The notes: a model not told the origin generated them from the sequence alone. Positions 1 through 9,850 are shown, counted from the stretch's first letter. The stretch: DNA of 51,682 nucleotides from Candidatus Atribacteria bacterium (GCA_003451675.1 DMCY01000084.1:1-51682); one strand, 5' to 3'. Program-made: numbers and translations.

Positions 1-31
1 CAAATTATTAAATAATTGGAGGTATAACAAA

Positions 32-529
32 ATGAAGATAGGGATAATCTCTGATACGCATGATAATTTACCTCAAATAAGAAAAGCTGTAGAAATATTC
101 AACCGGGAAAAAGTGGAACTGGTCCTGCATGCCGGTGATTTTGTTTCTCCCTTTACTTTTTTAGAGTTTAAAAATTTAAACTGCCCTCTAAAAGGAGTGT
201 TCGGGAATAATGACGGAGATAAACTTTACCTCCAGGAAAAATTTAAAGGAATTGGAGAGATTTACCCAGCACCATATGAGACGAACATAGACCATAAAAA
301 TATAATTATTCTGCATAAAGAAAAATTAATAGATGCCTTGGCAGAGAGTCAAAAATACGAGGTAATAATCTATGGCCATACCCACCGAACTGATTTGCGC
401 AAAATCGGAAAGACACTTATTATAAACCCCGGGGAATGTGGAGGCTGGCTCAGCGGAAAAAGCACCATTGCTTTATTAGACCTGAAAAATTTAGAGGCAA
501 AGATTGTAGAGCTAGCGGATAGCGTTTAG
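32..529 (+). CDS. YfcE/MJ0936-family metallophosphoesterase
   Basis: A small calcineurin-like phosphodiesterase of 165 aa, the usual length for the YfcE/MJ0936 family. All metal-binding blocks are visible: SDTHD (D8, H10), HAGDF (H33, D36), GNND (58-61) and GHTHR (H116, H118), followed by the conserved INPGECGGW segment. Family members are two-metal cytosolic enzymes that hydrolyse phosphodiesters; the natural substrate is usually unknown. The ATG follows a GGAGG ribosome site about 9 bases upstream. The gene converges on fucI. A diverged piece of a second copy, the last 35 codons, lies near 9.93-10.04 kb. The family call is secure; the substrate is not. Confidence 0.93.
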   Translation: MKIGIISDTHDNLPQIRKAVEIFNREKVELVLHAGDFVSPFTFLEFKNLNCPLKGVFGNNDGDKLYLQEKFKGIGEIYPAPYETNIDHKNIIILHKEKLIDALAESQKYEVIIYGHTHRTDLRKIGKTLIINPGECGGWLSGKSTIALLDLKNLEAKIVELADSV

Positions 530-545
530 TGTACAGCGTGTAGTT

Positions 546-567
546 GGGGTGTATGGCAATACGCCCC
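546..567. repeat. GGGG...CCCC palindrome between convergent genes
   Basis: A 9-bp stem (GGGGTGTAT / ATACGCCCC, one G-T wobble) with a 4-base loop lies between the phosphoesterase and fucI, which converge here. No T-run follows on either strand, so it is not a typical intrinsic terminator. It resembles the short palindromes of the form GGGGCGTAT..ATACGCCCC scattered between genes in many bacteria. The bases just before it (521-545) echo a motif at 10.29-10.32 kb. Confidence 0.5.
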
Positions 568-622
568 TACAATCTCTTTGTTGCTTGATTGTTCCCTCTC
601 CCAAAATAATACAATTCTCCTT

Positions 623-2419
623 CTACTTTCTCCCATACAATGGTCCAAAGTTTGCACATGCTCTAAAATCAGCAGATTCTAAATCAGAAGTGCCAAAAGA
701 AACCCAGGCTTTCGGTCGGAAGATCTGCTCTTGGGGGACATTGTGCATAGCTACCGGTATCCTGAGCATAGAGGATAGGGTGATGAGGTCTTTTCCAATA
801 TGTCCATAACTAATGGCCCCGTGGTTAGCTCCCCAGTTGTTCATCACGGAATAGACATTCTTAAAGGCCCCCTTACCAGTTAGGATAGGGGCAAACCAGG
901 TAGTAGGCCAGGTGGGATCGGTTCGTTCATCTAAGATATGGTGGATTTGGGAAGGTAGGTCTACGGTGTAGCCTTCAGCAATCTGTAATACTGGTCCTAA
1001 ACCCTTTATGAGGTTTATTCTTACCATCGTAACAGGCATTACACCCTGGGTATAGAAGGTGGAGGAATATCCTCCTCCCCGGAAATATTCTAAATTAGCC
1101 GGACTCCATTTAGTGTTTTGCAGACACCTTTTCATTTCTTCTTCAGTTATCTCCCAGAAGGGTTTCATGGTTGATTTTCCGTCTTCCTTCTGTTGGCCGG
1201 TAGCATCTAAAGTGGTAGCACCGGAATTAATCAGATGAAGGATGCCATCTTTGGCCAGGCCGGTCAATTCTTTTCCGGTTACTCTCTTTACTGCTTTGGG
1301 GCTCCAGTAAGTTCTAATATCAGAAAAGATTTGGGCTCTATCGGTTAAGAGGTGATTGAATAACATAGAAACTCCGTTTAAGCTATCATTTTCGGTGGCA
1401 AAGATAAAGGCCTCCCTTATACCGTTCCAATCAAAGGAAGTGTTTAAGATAGTCTCCATAAAGTCACCATTCGGGAAGTGGTCAGTCCATTGTCTCTGGC
1501 CTTGAAAACCAGCAGCAAGGGCATTATGGCCTTCGGCCTCCTCAGTAAATCCTAATTCGGCTAACTTTGGATTGCCGACCATTAAGTCCCGAGCTATCAG
1601 GGTCATCTTGACTACCATCTCCCACTCTCGCTCCTTTTGGGAGTGGGAGTGCTTTAAGTCTTCTCTATTTCTATCTTTTCCTTCTGGACAATTCTCTTTG
1701 ACCCAGGATAGGGCTTTTTCATATTCTTCTTTATCGTAGATCTCTTCTTCTATCCTCCGGATGATCTCAGTCATATCTACATATTCTGTCCTCATCCCCA
1801 GATAATCCTGAAAGAAACTGGGGGATACCTGGGAACCGGCAATTCCCATAGAAACACCACCGATAGAAAGGTAAGATTTTCCTTTCATGGTGGCTGCGGC
1901 CAGCCCAGCTTTGGCAAATTGTAATAGTTTTTGTTCTACATCTTCGGGGATACTATTATCATCTCTATCCTGGACATTTTTTCCATAGATACCAAAAGCG
2001 GGTAAACCGACCTGATCATGGCCGGCAAGGGCAGCAGAGAGATATACTGCTCCCGGTCTTTCGGTTCCATTAAATCCCCAGATAGCCTTGGGGATAAGAG
2101 GGTCCATATCTATGGTCTCCATCCCGTAACACCAGCAGGGAGTTACACTTATGGAGACTCCTACACCTTCTTGTACAAATTTATCGGCACATTTGGCAGC
2201 TTCTGCTACTCCTCCGATGGTAGTATCAGCGATTACACATTCTACTGGTAAGCCATTAGAATGTCTGAGTTTTTTGGCAATCAAAGCTGCGGTAGATTTA
2301 GCCATTCTCATAGTTTGTTCTTCAAGTGATTCTCTAATCCCTTGTCGGCGTCCATCGATGATGGGACGAATACCGACTTTAGGAAGTCTTCCTGGTAGTC
2401 TTTTTTGGATATTTGGCAT
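623..2419 (-). CDS. fucI: L-fucose / D-arabinose isomerase FucI
   Basis: 598 aa, full length for FucI (about 590). It interconverts L-fucose with L-fuculose and, in many bacteria, D-arabinose with D-ribulose, using Mn2+ in the cytosol. The metal-binding acidic residues are visible as E343 (ATENDSLN) and D367 (FSDIRT), six residues later than E337 and D361 of the E. coli enzyme, and a metal-ligand histidine candidate lies at H533 (ANHGA). The ATG is preceded by GAGAGGTGAAAT. It is the last gene of the lacI-TRAP-kdsB-aldolase operon, 74 bp after the aldolase. No fuculokinase or fuculose-1-phosphate aldolase lies beside it, which makes the D-arabinose role attractive; that is inference. Confidence 0.95.
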   Translation of the reverse strand: MPNIQKRLPGRLPKVGIRPIIDGRRQGIRESLEEQTMRMAKSTAALIAKKLRHSNGLPVECVIADTTIGGVAEAAKCADKFVQEGVGVSISVTPCWCYGMETIDMDPLIPKAIWGFNGTERPGAVYLSAALAGHDQVGLPAFGIYGKNVQDRDDNSIPEDVEQKLLQFAKAGLAAATMKGKSYLSIGGVSMGIAGSQVSPSFFQDYLGMRTEYVDMTEIIRRIEEEIYDKEEYEKALSWVKENCPEGKDRNREDLKHSHSQKEREWEMVVKMTLIARDLMVGNPKLAELGFTEEAEGHNALAAGFQGQRQWTDHFPNGDFMETILNTSFDWNGIREAFIFATENDSLNGVSMLFNHLLTDRAQIFSDIRTYWSPKAVKRVTGKELTGLAKDGILHLINSGATTLDATGQQKEDGKSTMKPFWEITEEEMKRCLQNTKWSPANLEYFRGGGYSSTFYTQGVMPVTMVRINLIKGLGPVLQIAEGYTVDLPSQIHHILDERTDPTWPTTWFAPILTGKGAFKNVYSVMNNWGANHGAISYGHIGKDLITLSSMLRIPVAMHNVPQEQIFRPKAWVSFGTSDLESADFRACANFGPLYGRK

Positions 2420-2493
2420 ATTTCACCTCTCCAACAATTATTGTTAATGAACTTAATTTTTTAAAATAAATTAAAATTATCTCTGGTTATGTT

Positions 2494-3387
2494 TTAAAGA
2501 TAATTTTTAATAATTTCTTTTACTTCACTATTCAATCTATCTTTTTCATTCTGATCAAGATCCAATAAAGGTTTTCTGGTGAAAGATGGTTTAAACCCAC
2601 GGTAAATAAGAGCTTGTTTAAAATAAGTTAAGTTTGCACCATTCTTTAATACCCTGGCTATATGTCTTATAATAATCTGTTTTTCATGTGCTTTATCATA
2701 TTTTTTTTCTTTTATAGCCTGGTAAAATTCTATAAAAATTTCAGGAAAAACATTAGCATTCCCCGAAACACTTCCCTTTGCCCCATATAATATAGCCGAT
2801 AATGCAATATTATCTGATCCAATAATTACGTCAAAATCATCTGGAGTTTCATCGATTAATCGGCTCAACCTTAACATATCTTCCATACTGTTTTTAATCC
2901 CCACTATGTTTTTTACCTTAGCTAACTTAGATACAGTTTCTGGTAATAAATCGTTAGTGCTACAACCAGGAAGATTGTATAAATAAACTGAAAAATCATC
3001 GCTCACATTTTTTGCTATCTCCAGATAATAATTTTCCATTTCTCGTTGGCTTACATTGAAATAAAAAGGGGTAATCGCTCCAATACCAGCAGCCCCTATG
3101 CTTTCGGCATGCCGGGCTAATTCACATGCCTCTTTAGTAGATATAGAACCAACCTGGATGAAGATATTTCCTCTATCGCCAACATATTCTACTACCAGCT
3201 CTGCGACCATCTTTCTTTCTTCTTTGTTCAATAAAAATGCTTCACCAGTAGTTCCTAAAATATAAAAATCCTTAACCCCGGATTTAATTAAGAAATCGAA
3301 ATGTGCCTTGATACCTTCTTTGTCAATTTCACCTTTTTCATCAAATGGGGTGATTGTGGGAACTATAAGATCTTTCATTCTTTTCAT
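2494..3387 (-). CDS. NanA/DapA-family pyruvate aldolase
   Basis: 297 aa TIM-barrel class I aldolase of the dihydrodipicolinate synthase / N-acetylneuraminate lyase family. Visible signatures are GTTGE (45-49), the catalytic tyrosine Y137 in YNLP, and the Schiff-base lysine K165 in IVGIKNS. Y137 and K165 are the same numbers as in E. coli NanA. Members form or split a C-C bond between pyruvate and an aldehyde or sugar. Setting between kdsB and fucI, in an operon with a TRAP carboxylate importer, points to a 2-keto-3-deoxy sugar acid (KDO-like, KDG-like or sialic-like) rather than lysine synthesis. Family certain; substrate inferred. Confidence 0.9.
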   Translation of the reverse strand: MKRMKDLIVPTITPFDEKGEIDKEGIKAHFDFLIKSGVKDFYILGTTGEAFLLNKEERKMVAELVVEYVGDRGNIFIQVGSISTKEACELARHAESIGAAGIGAITPFYFNVSQREMENYYLEIAKNVSDDFSVYLYNLPGCSTNDLLPETVSKLAKVKNIVGIKNSMEDMLRLSRLIDETPDDFDVIIGSDNIALSAILYGAKGSVSGNANVFPEIFIEFYQAIKEKKYDKAHEKQIIIRHIARVLKNGANLTYFKQALIYRGFKPSFTRKPLLDLDQNEKDRLNSEVKEIIKNYL

Positions 3388-3514
3388 TGAACCGCACCTT
3401 CTCTTAATTATAGATTTATTCTCCCAGGGAATAACTTGTTACATTATAAAAAATACTTAACCCTTATATGTATTATTTATTATAACAAGAATTTTTCAAT
3501 TAAAAATAAAATAA

Positions 3515-4267
3515 TTATTTTTTAATATTATAATCTTGCTTATTTTCAATTATTCTTCTTGCTTCTTCTAAATCTTCCTGAGTATCAATACTTAAGGCGT
3601 TATAATTATATTTAGTTTCAGCAACATATAACTTATATCCATATTCTAAAACCTTTAGTTGTTCTAAAGATTCTATTATGGACAAGGGAGTATCGTCTAA
3701 TTTTACAAATTCCTGCAGAAAAGATTTTCTATAACCGTAAATACCTATATGTTCATAAACTTTATAATTTTCCTTTTTTCTGGGAAACGGTATCAGAGAG
3801 CGACTAAAATATAAGGCATTTCTATCAATATCGCAAACTACTTTAACTACATTCTCATCCTTAAATTTATTTTTATTATGAAGTTCATAACATAGAGTTG
3901 CCATCAATCTATTTTCATCTTTAATCAGCACTTCAATAAGTTCGTCTATCATTTCAAAACGAATAAATGGTTCATCCCCCTGGATGTTAATTATTAAATC
4001 AAAATCCAAGCCTTTGATCGCCTCGGCAATTCGAGAAGTTCCATTGGGATGATTAACCGAAGTCATCACTGCTTTCCCTTTAAATCTTTCCACTTCTTCT
4101 GCAATTCTCTTGTCATCTGTCGCTACAATAACTTCGTCTAATAATTTTGATTGTTTAGCTCTCTCGTACACCCGTTGAACCATTGATTTTCCGCAAATAT
4201 CTTTCAGAGGTTTACCGGGTAATCTGGTAGAACTATATCGAGAAGGAATAACTCCTACAACCTTCAT
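3515..4267 (-). CDS. kdsB: 3-deoxy-manno-octulosonate cytidylyltransferase
   Basis: 250 aa, the normal length of CMP-KDO synthetase. The N-terminal nucleotide-binding signature IPSRYSSTRLPGKPL and the metal/substrate motif QGDEPF are clear. The enzyme activates KDO with CTP in the cytosol for lipopolysaccharide core synthesis, so a diderm envelope is implied. The other KDO genes (kdsA, kdsC, kdsD, waaA) are not in the window. Instead it sits inside a sugar-acid uptake operon, 35 bp after the 403-aa unknown gene and before a pyruvate aldolase. It may activate a salvaged KDO-like acid, or it may be a paralogue acting on a related nonulosonate. Confidence 0.93.
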   Translation of the reverse strand: MKVVGVIPSRYSSTRLPGKPLKDICGKSMVQRVYERAKQSKLLDEVIVATDDKRIAEEVERFKGKAVMTSVNHPNGTSRIAEAIKGLDFDLIINIQGDEPFIRFEMIDELIEVLIKDENRLMATLCYELHNKNKFKDENVVKVVCDIDRNALYFSRSLIPFPRKKENYKVYEHIGIYGYRKSFLQEFVKLDDTPLSIIESLEQLKVLEYGYKLYVAETKYNYNALSIDTQEDLEEARRIIENKQDYNIKK

Positions 4268-4301
4268 TTTTAATAATTTCTCCTTTGTGCTTAAAAAATC
4301 T

Positions 4302-5513
4302 TTATAATTTGTATTGCTGGGCTCTTTTTAACAGTTTTTCTCTATCTATCGCTTTAACATTTTCTACTATCCATTCTCTCATCTTCTTTCCTTCTTCCGA
4401 TTCCTGAGGATAGCTCATAAAATCTAAAGAAATTCCCAATCTATCAGCAATTCTATAAGCCATAATAGGCCATATCTTTCCGATATCTCCGACTACCGGA
4501 ATGCTCTTTTCGTGACGTGCAAAGGCAGACATTTCCATTCGAAAGGGAATACCGGTGATTTTAGTCTTGGGTAATCCTTTATCGATTGCTTCTTGAATCT
4601 TTTTATTCTTGTTTTGTATTAATTTAGCCTGCATTAACTGTTTATCTAAATCAATCCTAATTATGGTCTTCTCTTTAAGACTATAAGTTCTAAATCCGAT
4701 CCAATGAGACCAAATCCCATGACCGGTATAACATTCAAAAGGACCATCATGAATTTCTTGAGTTAAGGCCACAGCCGATTCTATAATAATATCTGATTCT
4801 TCTAACATTCTGGCGATGCGCATAGATCTTTCTGAAATTGAGATACTATCACCAACAGAAAGCCCTACTGCACCTCCTCCAACAAGTTGAGGGACACTAA
4901 CTATTACTGGAAATCCTTTCTCTACTCCTTTTCCGATCATTGTTCTCTTATCTGCTCCCCAGCCCGCTACTTCTTCAAAGGGCAGATTATAGGTTTGAGT
5001 AATATTAAGAATTTCCCGAGAAAGCAATTCTGTTCTTAAACCCATTGGATAAGCCATATTCCCAGCAGCTTTTATAATAATATTACCATCAATATCCTTT
5101 GATTTTTTTAGAAGCTCTTCATCTAAAATCAATTCTTTTCTTAAATTTTCTAAATCAGGCTCTTCCACCTGGGTAAATTCAAAAATATCCCCTCGAGGGA
5201 GAAAATTACTATCTGGTTCAAATCCTAATTTGCCTCCCTCTATTCTCTTTACTTTATCTAAACTTCCAGCCATCTCATGAGCAATTACCGCTGAGCTTGT
5301 GCTAACATTATTTATAATATTTTTATCCATTAATTCAGAGATTAAGACTGTAATTCCTTCATGAATATTTGGTCCGCTTCCTGTAACCACCATTATCTTG
5401 CCATTTTTCTTCTTTGCTTCTATTATCTTATCTATTGCTTTATCTAAATTATCTCTACTGGCCTGCTCTAATTCTCGATAATACTTATTTATTAAATCAA
5501 GGTTGTACTTCAT
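4302..5513 (-). CDS. Unrecognised 403-aa enzyme-like protein
   Basis: I do not recognise this family with confidence. The protein is soluble, has no signal peptide, and looks like a nucleotide- or cofactor-binding enzyme: an early VVTGSGPNIHEG segment (residues about 42-53), then AGNMAYPMG, a glycine-rich stretch VGGGAVGLSVGDSISISERS in the middle, and IHDGPFECYTGHGIWSHW, rich in conserved-looking H, C and W. The first third faintly recalls the NAD-binding fold of deoxyhypusine-synthase-like proteins, but this is weak. It lies between dctM (88 bp) and kdsB (34 bp) and is probably co-transcribed, so a catalytic role on the imported acid is likely. Confidence 0.6.
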   Translation of the reverse strand: MKYNLDLINKYYRELEQASRDNLDKAIDKIIEAKKKNGKIMVVTGSGPNIHEGITVLISELMDKNIINNVSTSSAVIAHEMAGSLDKVKRIEGGKLGFEPDSNFLPRGDIFEFTQVEEPDLENLRKELILDEELLKKSKDIDGNIIIKAAGNMAYPMGLRTELLSREILNITQTYNLPFEEVAGWGADKRTMIGKGVEKGFPVIVSVPQLVGGGAVGLSVGDSISISERSMRIARMLEESDIIIESAVALTQEIHDGPFECYTGHGIWSHWIGFRTYSLKEKTIIRIDLDKQLMQAKLIQNKNKKIQEAIDKGLPKTKITGIPFRMEMSAFARHEKSIPVVGDIGKIWPIMAYRIADRLGISLDFMSYPQESEEGKKMREWIVENVKAIDREKLLKRAQQYKL

Positions 5514-5601
5514 TTTATATGCCTCTTCTCTTTACTTTTTCGTAATTAAAAATATATAAAATTCAGAAATTATTTTCTCTCATTAAAAACAAAGTTTTAT
5601 T

Positions 5602-6894
5602 CTAAGGAACATACCCCGCTAATTTAGGTAACCACAGAACAATCCCTGGAATATAAGTACATGCCAATAGCACTGCTATTAAAACACCAAGAAAGGGCCA
5701 CATTTCCCTGATTATTCCTCCCAAAGGAACTTTGGATAAAGCACTAACAATAAATAGATTTTCTCCATAAGGCGGGGTAGAAAGGCCTATCATCGCATTT
5801 AATACCGAAATAACCCCGAGATGAATTAAGTCAATTTCGAAAAAAATGGCAATTGGTATTAGTATAGGCATTACGATCAGTTCTCCTACAATAGGGTCCA
5901 TAACACAGCCCAATAATAGCAAAAATATATTTACAAATAGCAAGTACATATATTTATTGGTAATAATTCCTGAATTCATAACAAAATTAGTTAAAGCTAC
6001 CGGCAATTGTTCCCGAGAAACAATATAACTAAAGATAAGTGCAGCGGCAACCATAGCCGATACATAACCGGTGCTTAAGGCAGATTCTTTAAAAATAGTT
6101 ATTAATTTTTTAAAACCTAAAATACGATAACCAACTACCGACAAGATTAGAGCATAAAAAACTGTAGCGGCAGCTGCTTCTGTAGGAGTAAAAACCCCAC
6201 CATAAATCCCCCACAATAAAATCACCGGAGTTAAAAGCGGGAAAAAAGCCTTAAAAAAAGATTTAATTAAACTTTTCAAGTTGAAGGCTTCACCGGTAGG
6301 ATAATTCCGTTTATGGGAAATGTAAGCAATATACACCATCATGGCAACTCCTAAAAAAAGACCGGGTATAATCCCACCAATAAATAAGTGGCCTAAAGAA
6401 GCTCCCGAAATCATCGAATAAATTACCATAGGAATACTGGGAGGAATAATGGGACCAATAGTTGCACTTGCTGAAGTTACCGCACAGCTAAATTCAGGGT
6501 CAAATCCGGCATCATTCATAGACCTTATTTCTATTAATCCCAAACCAGAGGCATCCGCAATTGCTGAACCGGTCATTCCGGAAAAAATAACTGATGCCAA
6601 TACATTAACATGCCCTAATCCACCTTTTAGTGAACCAACTATTTTATTTGCAAAATTAAAAAGACGCTCGGTAATCATACTTTCATTCATTATTTTAGCG
6701 GCTAAAATAAATAATGGCACGGCGAGTAAAACAAATTTCTTTTCAAAACCTATAACCATTTGATCTAAAATTACTGCAGGACTTATTCCAGATAAAATAA
6801 TATAAATCATTGAAGGTACAGAAATCGAAAAGATAATAGGATATCCAAAAATAAACATAATTGCAAATAAAACTATCCATATGGTTATAAGCAT
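5602..6894 (-). CDS. dctM: TRAP transporter large permease DctM
   Basis: 430 aa, typical for the DctM/SiaM large membrane subunit, with about a dozen hydrophobic segments. Conserved features include the GMTGSAIADASGLG loop near residue 110, IPPSIPMVIY, and the FTPTEAAAATVFYAL repeat. It forms the ion-coupled channel that, with DctQ, takes a carboxylate-bearing substrate from the periplasmic binding protein. Its start overlaps the end of dctQ by 10 bases (6885-6894), indicating translational coupling. The substrate cannot be read from the sequence; the aldolase and kdsB next door suggest a sugar acid. Confidence 0.94.
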   Translation of the reverse strand: MLITIWIVLFAIMFIFGYPIIFSISVPSMIYIILSGISPAVILDQMVIGFEKKFVLLAVPLFILAAKIMNESMITERLFNFANKIVGSLKGGLGHVNVLASVIFSGMTGSAIADASGLGLIEIRSMNDAGFDPEFSCAVTSASATIGPIIPPSIPMVIYSMISGASLGHLFIGGIIPGLFLGVAMMVYIAYISHKRNYPTGEAFNLKSLIKSFFKAFFPLLTPVILLWGIYGGVFTPTEAAAATVFYALILSVVGYRILGFKKLITIFKESALSTGYVSAMVAAALIFSYIVSREQLPVALTNFVMNSGIITNKYMYLLFVNIFLLLLGCVMDPIVGELIVMPILIPIAIFFEIDLIHLGVISVLNAMIGLSTPPYGENLFIVSALSKVPLGGIIREMWPFLGVLIAVLLACTYIPGIVLWLPKLAGYVP

Positions 6895-7430
6895 TTTATT
6901 TCATCTCCTGTTCTGTCTATATCTTTATTATCTTTATTAGTAAATAAAAATTTAATATCACCAATTATATGCTCGATATTATGAACTATAGTAAGGATTA
7001 AAAATATGGAAAATACCATAAAAACATAAGTCCAGGGGATTTTAAGGGCAACCGTCTTTATCCTATAATTAAACAAAAGATATTCCCAAACAGGTTTAAA
7101 AATAATGATAAAAACAACGGTGGTAATGGTATTAAAAATTATATTCACCACCTTCTGAACTTTTGGAGGTAATTTATCATAGACAATATTAAATTTTACA
7201 TGACCTCCCTCTCTTACTCCCCAGGCAGCACCCAGATATAAGGTCCAGATGTAAGCGTAAATAGACAATTCGAAGGGCCACTCTAAAGAAATATTAAGAA
7301 AATATCGATAGAAAACTTGAATAACGATTGCTAAGGTACAGGTTATTAGAGCCGCTGTGGAAAGAACTTCTTCAAAAAAAATAATTATAAACTGATAAAT
7401 TCTTTTTAATAATTCCATTAAATCAACCAC
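6885..7430 (-). CDS. dctQ: TRAP transporter small permease DctQ
   Basis: 181 aa with four predicted membrane helices, the normal topology of DctQ. The motif WPFELSIYAYIWTLYLGAAWG around residues 50-70 is typical of the family. It pairs with DctM in a tripartite ATP-independent periplasmic transporter. The listed start is GTG; an internal ATG four codons later is an alternative, and neither has a strong ribosome site. It lies downstream of dctP with a 108-bp gap that holds a large hairpin, and overlaps dctM. Confidence 0.9.
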   Translation of the reverse strand: MVDLMELLKRIYQFIIIFFEEVLSTAALITCTLAIVIQVFYRYFLNISLEWPFELSIYAYIWTLYLGAAWGVREGGHVKFNIVYDKLPPKVQKVVNIIFNTITTVVFIIIFKPVWEYLLFNYRIKTVALKIPWTYVFMVFSIFLILTIVHNIEHIIGDIKFLFTNKDNKDIDRTGDEIKCL

Positions 7431-7464
7431 GCTTTCGGTTTTAGAATAATTAACCTTTTAGCAA

Positions 7465-7507
7465 TTTAGTAAGGGGCAAGAGATTTGGCCTCTTGTCCCT
7501 TACTAAA
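7465..7507 (-). terminator. 18-bp hairpin between dctP and dctQ
   Basis: Arms TTTAGTAAGGGGCAAGAG and CTCTTGTCCCTTACTAAA pair with one wobble around a 7-base loop. On the minus strand no strong U-tract follows, so it probably works as a partial attenuator or as a 3' RNA-stabilising stem that lets the binding protein gene be expressed above its membrane partners. Similar stems follow the two ABC binding-protein genes in this window. Confidence 0.7.
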
Positions 7508-7538
7508 CAATATGGAGTATCTTTAGTTTAGCTAAAAA

Positions 7539-8567
7539 TTATTCTGCTTCATATACCTCTGCACTTACATTTTGTATCTTTTCGTATACCCCTTCACCCC
7601 AAATTTTATCATTTTTAACATACATTTTCTTGGTGTTTTCCATAAAGGCAGCCTTATCCGGAATGATTATTTCCATACCAAATTCGTTTTGGAATTTAGC
7701 CAGCAAACTTGCTTCTTGCTCTAAAACTAATTGGTTACAGTAATTTCTTCCGATTAACAACGCTTTTTTCATATACACTTTATAATCTTCCGGCATACTC
7801 TCCCAAACTTTTTCATTAATTGTGGGGTTAATAATGGTCATCTGATGGTCAGTCAAAACTATATAGTGAGTGACTTCATAAAATTTACTGGAATAATCAG
7901 TAGGTAAAGGGTTGTCCTGTCCATCTATGGTCCCTGTCTTCAAAGCCATATAGACTTCATTGAATCCTAAGGGAGTAGGTTGAGCACCTAACCCACGGCC
8001 GACATCCATCCAGGCCTCTGAACCAGGCATTCTTAATTTAACCCCTTTAAGATCCTCAGGAGTCCTAACTACTCCGGCTTTTTTGGTCAAATTTAACTCC
8101 CTGGTCCCTAAGAACCAGGTGTCTAAAACTACTAAGCCGGATTTCTTTCTCAATTCATCCCAATAAGCTTTTCCGATAGGACCATTTACCACATAATACA
8201 GGTGGTCTAAGCTTTTAAATACATAGGCAGCTTCTAATACCCCAATTTCCGGATAGGGGACTAAATCAGCATACCAAGAAGGCGAACCATCACACATATC
8301 GATATCTCCGCGCATAGTTCCCAGTACCTGGGTTTTTTGATCTGCTAATTGCCCGGAATGATATATGGTCACTTTAATGTTTCCACCGGTTAACTGTTCT
8401 ACCATTTCAGCAAATTTCATAAAACCTTGAGTTTGTGGTTCTAAAGGGGTAGCAGCGGTAGAAAATTTCAAATTATATTTTGGTTGTTCAGCGAGAACCA
8501 CTATAGAAGTCAAAACTACAAGTAAGCAAACTGTTAAAGCAATTTTTAAAAATTTATCTCTTTTCAC
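7539..8567 (-). CDS. dctP: TRAP substrate-binding protein DctP
   Basis: 342 aa periplasmic receptor of a TRAP importer. A signal peptide is clear: KRDK, a hydrophobic core (about residues 8-25), and a VLAEQ cleavage region. The DctP signature LKGVKLRMPGSEAW (around 163-176) contains the arginine that binds the ligand carboxylate, and GTIDGQDNPLPT is the usual hinge segment. The start is GTG with AAAGGAGG upstream. It is the first structural gene after the LacI regulator, 203 bp downstream of it, and is followed by a stable hairpin. Ligand likely carries a carboxylate; identity unknown. Confidence 0.94.
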   Translation of the reverse strand: MKRDKFLKIALTVCLLVVLTSIVVLAEQPKYNLKFSTAATPLEPQTQGFMKFAEMVEQLTGGNIKVTIYHSGQLADQKTQVLGTMRGDIDMCDGSPSWYADLVPYPEIGVLEAAYVFKSLDHLYYVVNGPIGKAYWDELRKKSGLVVLDTWFLGTRELNLTKKAGVVRTPEDLKGVKLRMPGSEAWMDVGRGLGAQPTPLGFNEVYMALKTGTIDGQDNPLPTDYSSKFYEVTHYIVLTDHQMTIINPTINEKVWESMPEDYKVYMKKALLIGRNYCNQLVLEQEASLLAKFQNEFGMEIIIPDKAAFMENTKKMYVKNDKIWGEGVYEKIQNVSAEVYEAE

Positions 8568-8770
8568 AATAAAATCCTCCTTTTATTTTAAAATACCAAA
8601 CTCTCAATACAATATTTTCTTTTTTATATCACCTCCATTATTTGTCAAAATACTTCTTACTGGACATGCTTTTTAAAATTTACACCTTTAAAAATTATTT
8701 TTATCCGTACTTTTAAAGTTAAATCGGTTTCGCAAAATATTCGCCAGCAAAAAGCGTAGTGACTATACAT

Positions 8771-9799
8771 TTATTTACAATAAGCATTTAATTTTTTGGC
8801 GGAATTTCTGATTATAAGTTCTGTGTTTAAAGTTACTACAGTTGGTTTATGATCTAACTTTTTTTCTTCATTTTCTATCTTTTTTATTAGCAGTTCAGCT
8901 GCTGTGGAACCAAGCTGATACACAGGTTGTCTTATTACAGTTATGGGTGGCTCTAATATGGAAGCCCAATCCGAATCATCAAAACAAACAATGCCTATAT
9001 CATCGGGTATGGTAAGACCCATCTCTTTGATAGCAATTAATGCACCCATAGACATATCTATATTGGTGGTAAAGATTGCTTCAGGTCTATTGGATTGTTT
9101 TAATAACTCTCGAGTTAATCTCTTACCACTCTCCTTTTTAAAATTACCAATTTTAATCAAGCTATCATCTTTAGCTATGCCAGCTTCTTCTATCGCTTGC
9201 AGATATCCTCTCAGTCTTTCTGCACCGGTAGTTCGGTCTAAATAGCCATCCACTATTCCTATTTTTTTATAACCTTGATCTATCAGATATTTTACTGCCT
9301 TATATGCTCCATCGACATTATCAACCAAAACCGCATCACAATCTACTCCCTCTATCAGCCTGTCTAAAAGTACAACTTTGGTTCTTGAATTTGTCAGGTG
9401 CTGAACATATTCTGAATTTTTACCGGTAGGAGTGAGTATTATTCCATCTACTCTGTTAGACTTTAAAACTTTTAAATAGTTGAGTTCTTTCTCAGGATTT
9501 TCGTCTCCATTACATAAAATGGTATTATAACCAAATTTATTGGCCATATCTTCCACAGATTTAGCGATAACTGAATAAAACTGCGAAAGAACATTCCCTA
9601 CAATTATCCCGATAGAATTGGTCTTTTTCTGCCTCAGGTTCCTAGCAACTGCATTTATTTCATAGTTTAATTCCGATACGGCTTTAAGAACTTTTTTTCT
9701 GGTTTTATCTCTAACCCCGGGGAAATCTCCTAAAACTCTAGAAACAGTTGCCGTAGAAACCCCTGCTTTTTTGGCCACATCTTTTATATTTATTTTCAT
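8771..9799 (-). CDS. LacI-family transcriptional repressor
   Basis: About 342 aa from the chosen start. The N-terminal helix-turn-helix and hinge (INIKDVAKKAGVSTATVSRVL) are textbook LacI, followed by a periplasmic-binding-protein-like effector domain with VDGIILTPTG and IGIVCFDDSDWASILEPP. I chose the ATG at 9799 instead of a TTG ten codons earlier because AGAGGG lies at the right distance and the extra residues are not family-like. It heads the TRAP/kdsB/aldolase/fucI operon and is its likely specific regulator. Two LacI-type palindromes lie directly after its own -10 box, so it very probably represses itself. Confidence 0.94.
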   Translation of the reverse strand: MKINIKDVAKKAGVSTATVSRVLGDFPGVRDKTRKKVLKAVSELNYEINAVARNLRQKKTNSIGIIVGNVLSQFYSVIAKSVEDMANKFGYNTILCNGDENPEKELNYLKVLKSNRVDGIILTPTGKNSEYVQHLTNSRTKVVLLDRLIEGVDCDAVLVDNVDGAYKAVKYLIDQGYKKIGIVDGYLDRTTGAERLRGYLQAIEEAGIAKDDSLIKIGNFKKESGKRLTRELLKQSNRPEAIFTTNIDMSMGALIAIKEMGLTIPDDIGIVCFDDSDWASILEPPITVIRQPVYQLGSTAAELLIKKIENEEKKLDHKPTVVTLNTELIIRNSAKKLNAYCK

Positions 9800-9834
9800 A
9801 TTCAATCCCTCTGGGCGTAAACAATTCAATATAA

Positions 9835-9848
9835 TGTAAACGTTTACA
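9835..9848. promoter_or_regulatory. LacI-type operator, perfect palindrome
   Basis: TGTAAACGTTTACA is a perfect 14-bp palindrome with the central CG step typical of LacI-family operators. It lies between the -10 box and the start codon of the lacI-type gene, so binding should block transcription of the regulator. Confidence 0.8.
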
Positions 9849-9850
9849 AT

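Noticed and set aside
2018..2447. Overlapping plus-strand open frames opposite fucI
   Set aside because: They are antisense to a full-length, conserved isomerase and have no signals of their own.
8568..8770. Riboswitch or second LacI operator in front of dctP
   Set aside because: GGTTTCGCAAAA near 8.73 kb is not palindromic like the site at 9835-9848, and no conserved RNA fold was recognised.
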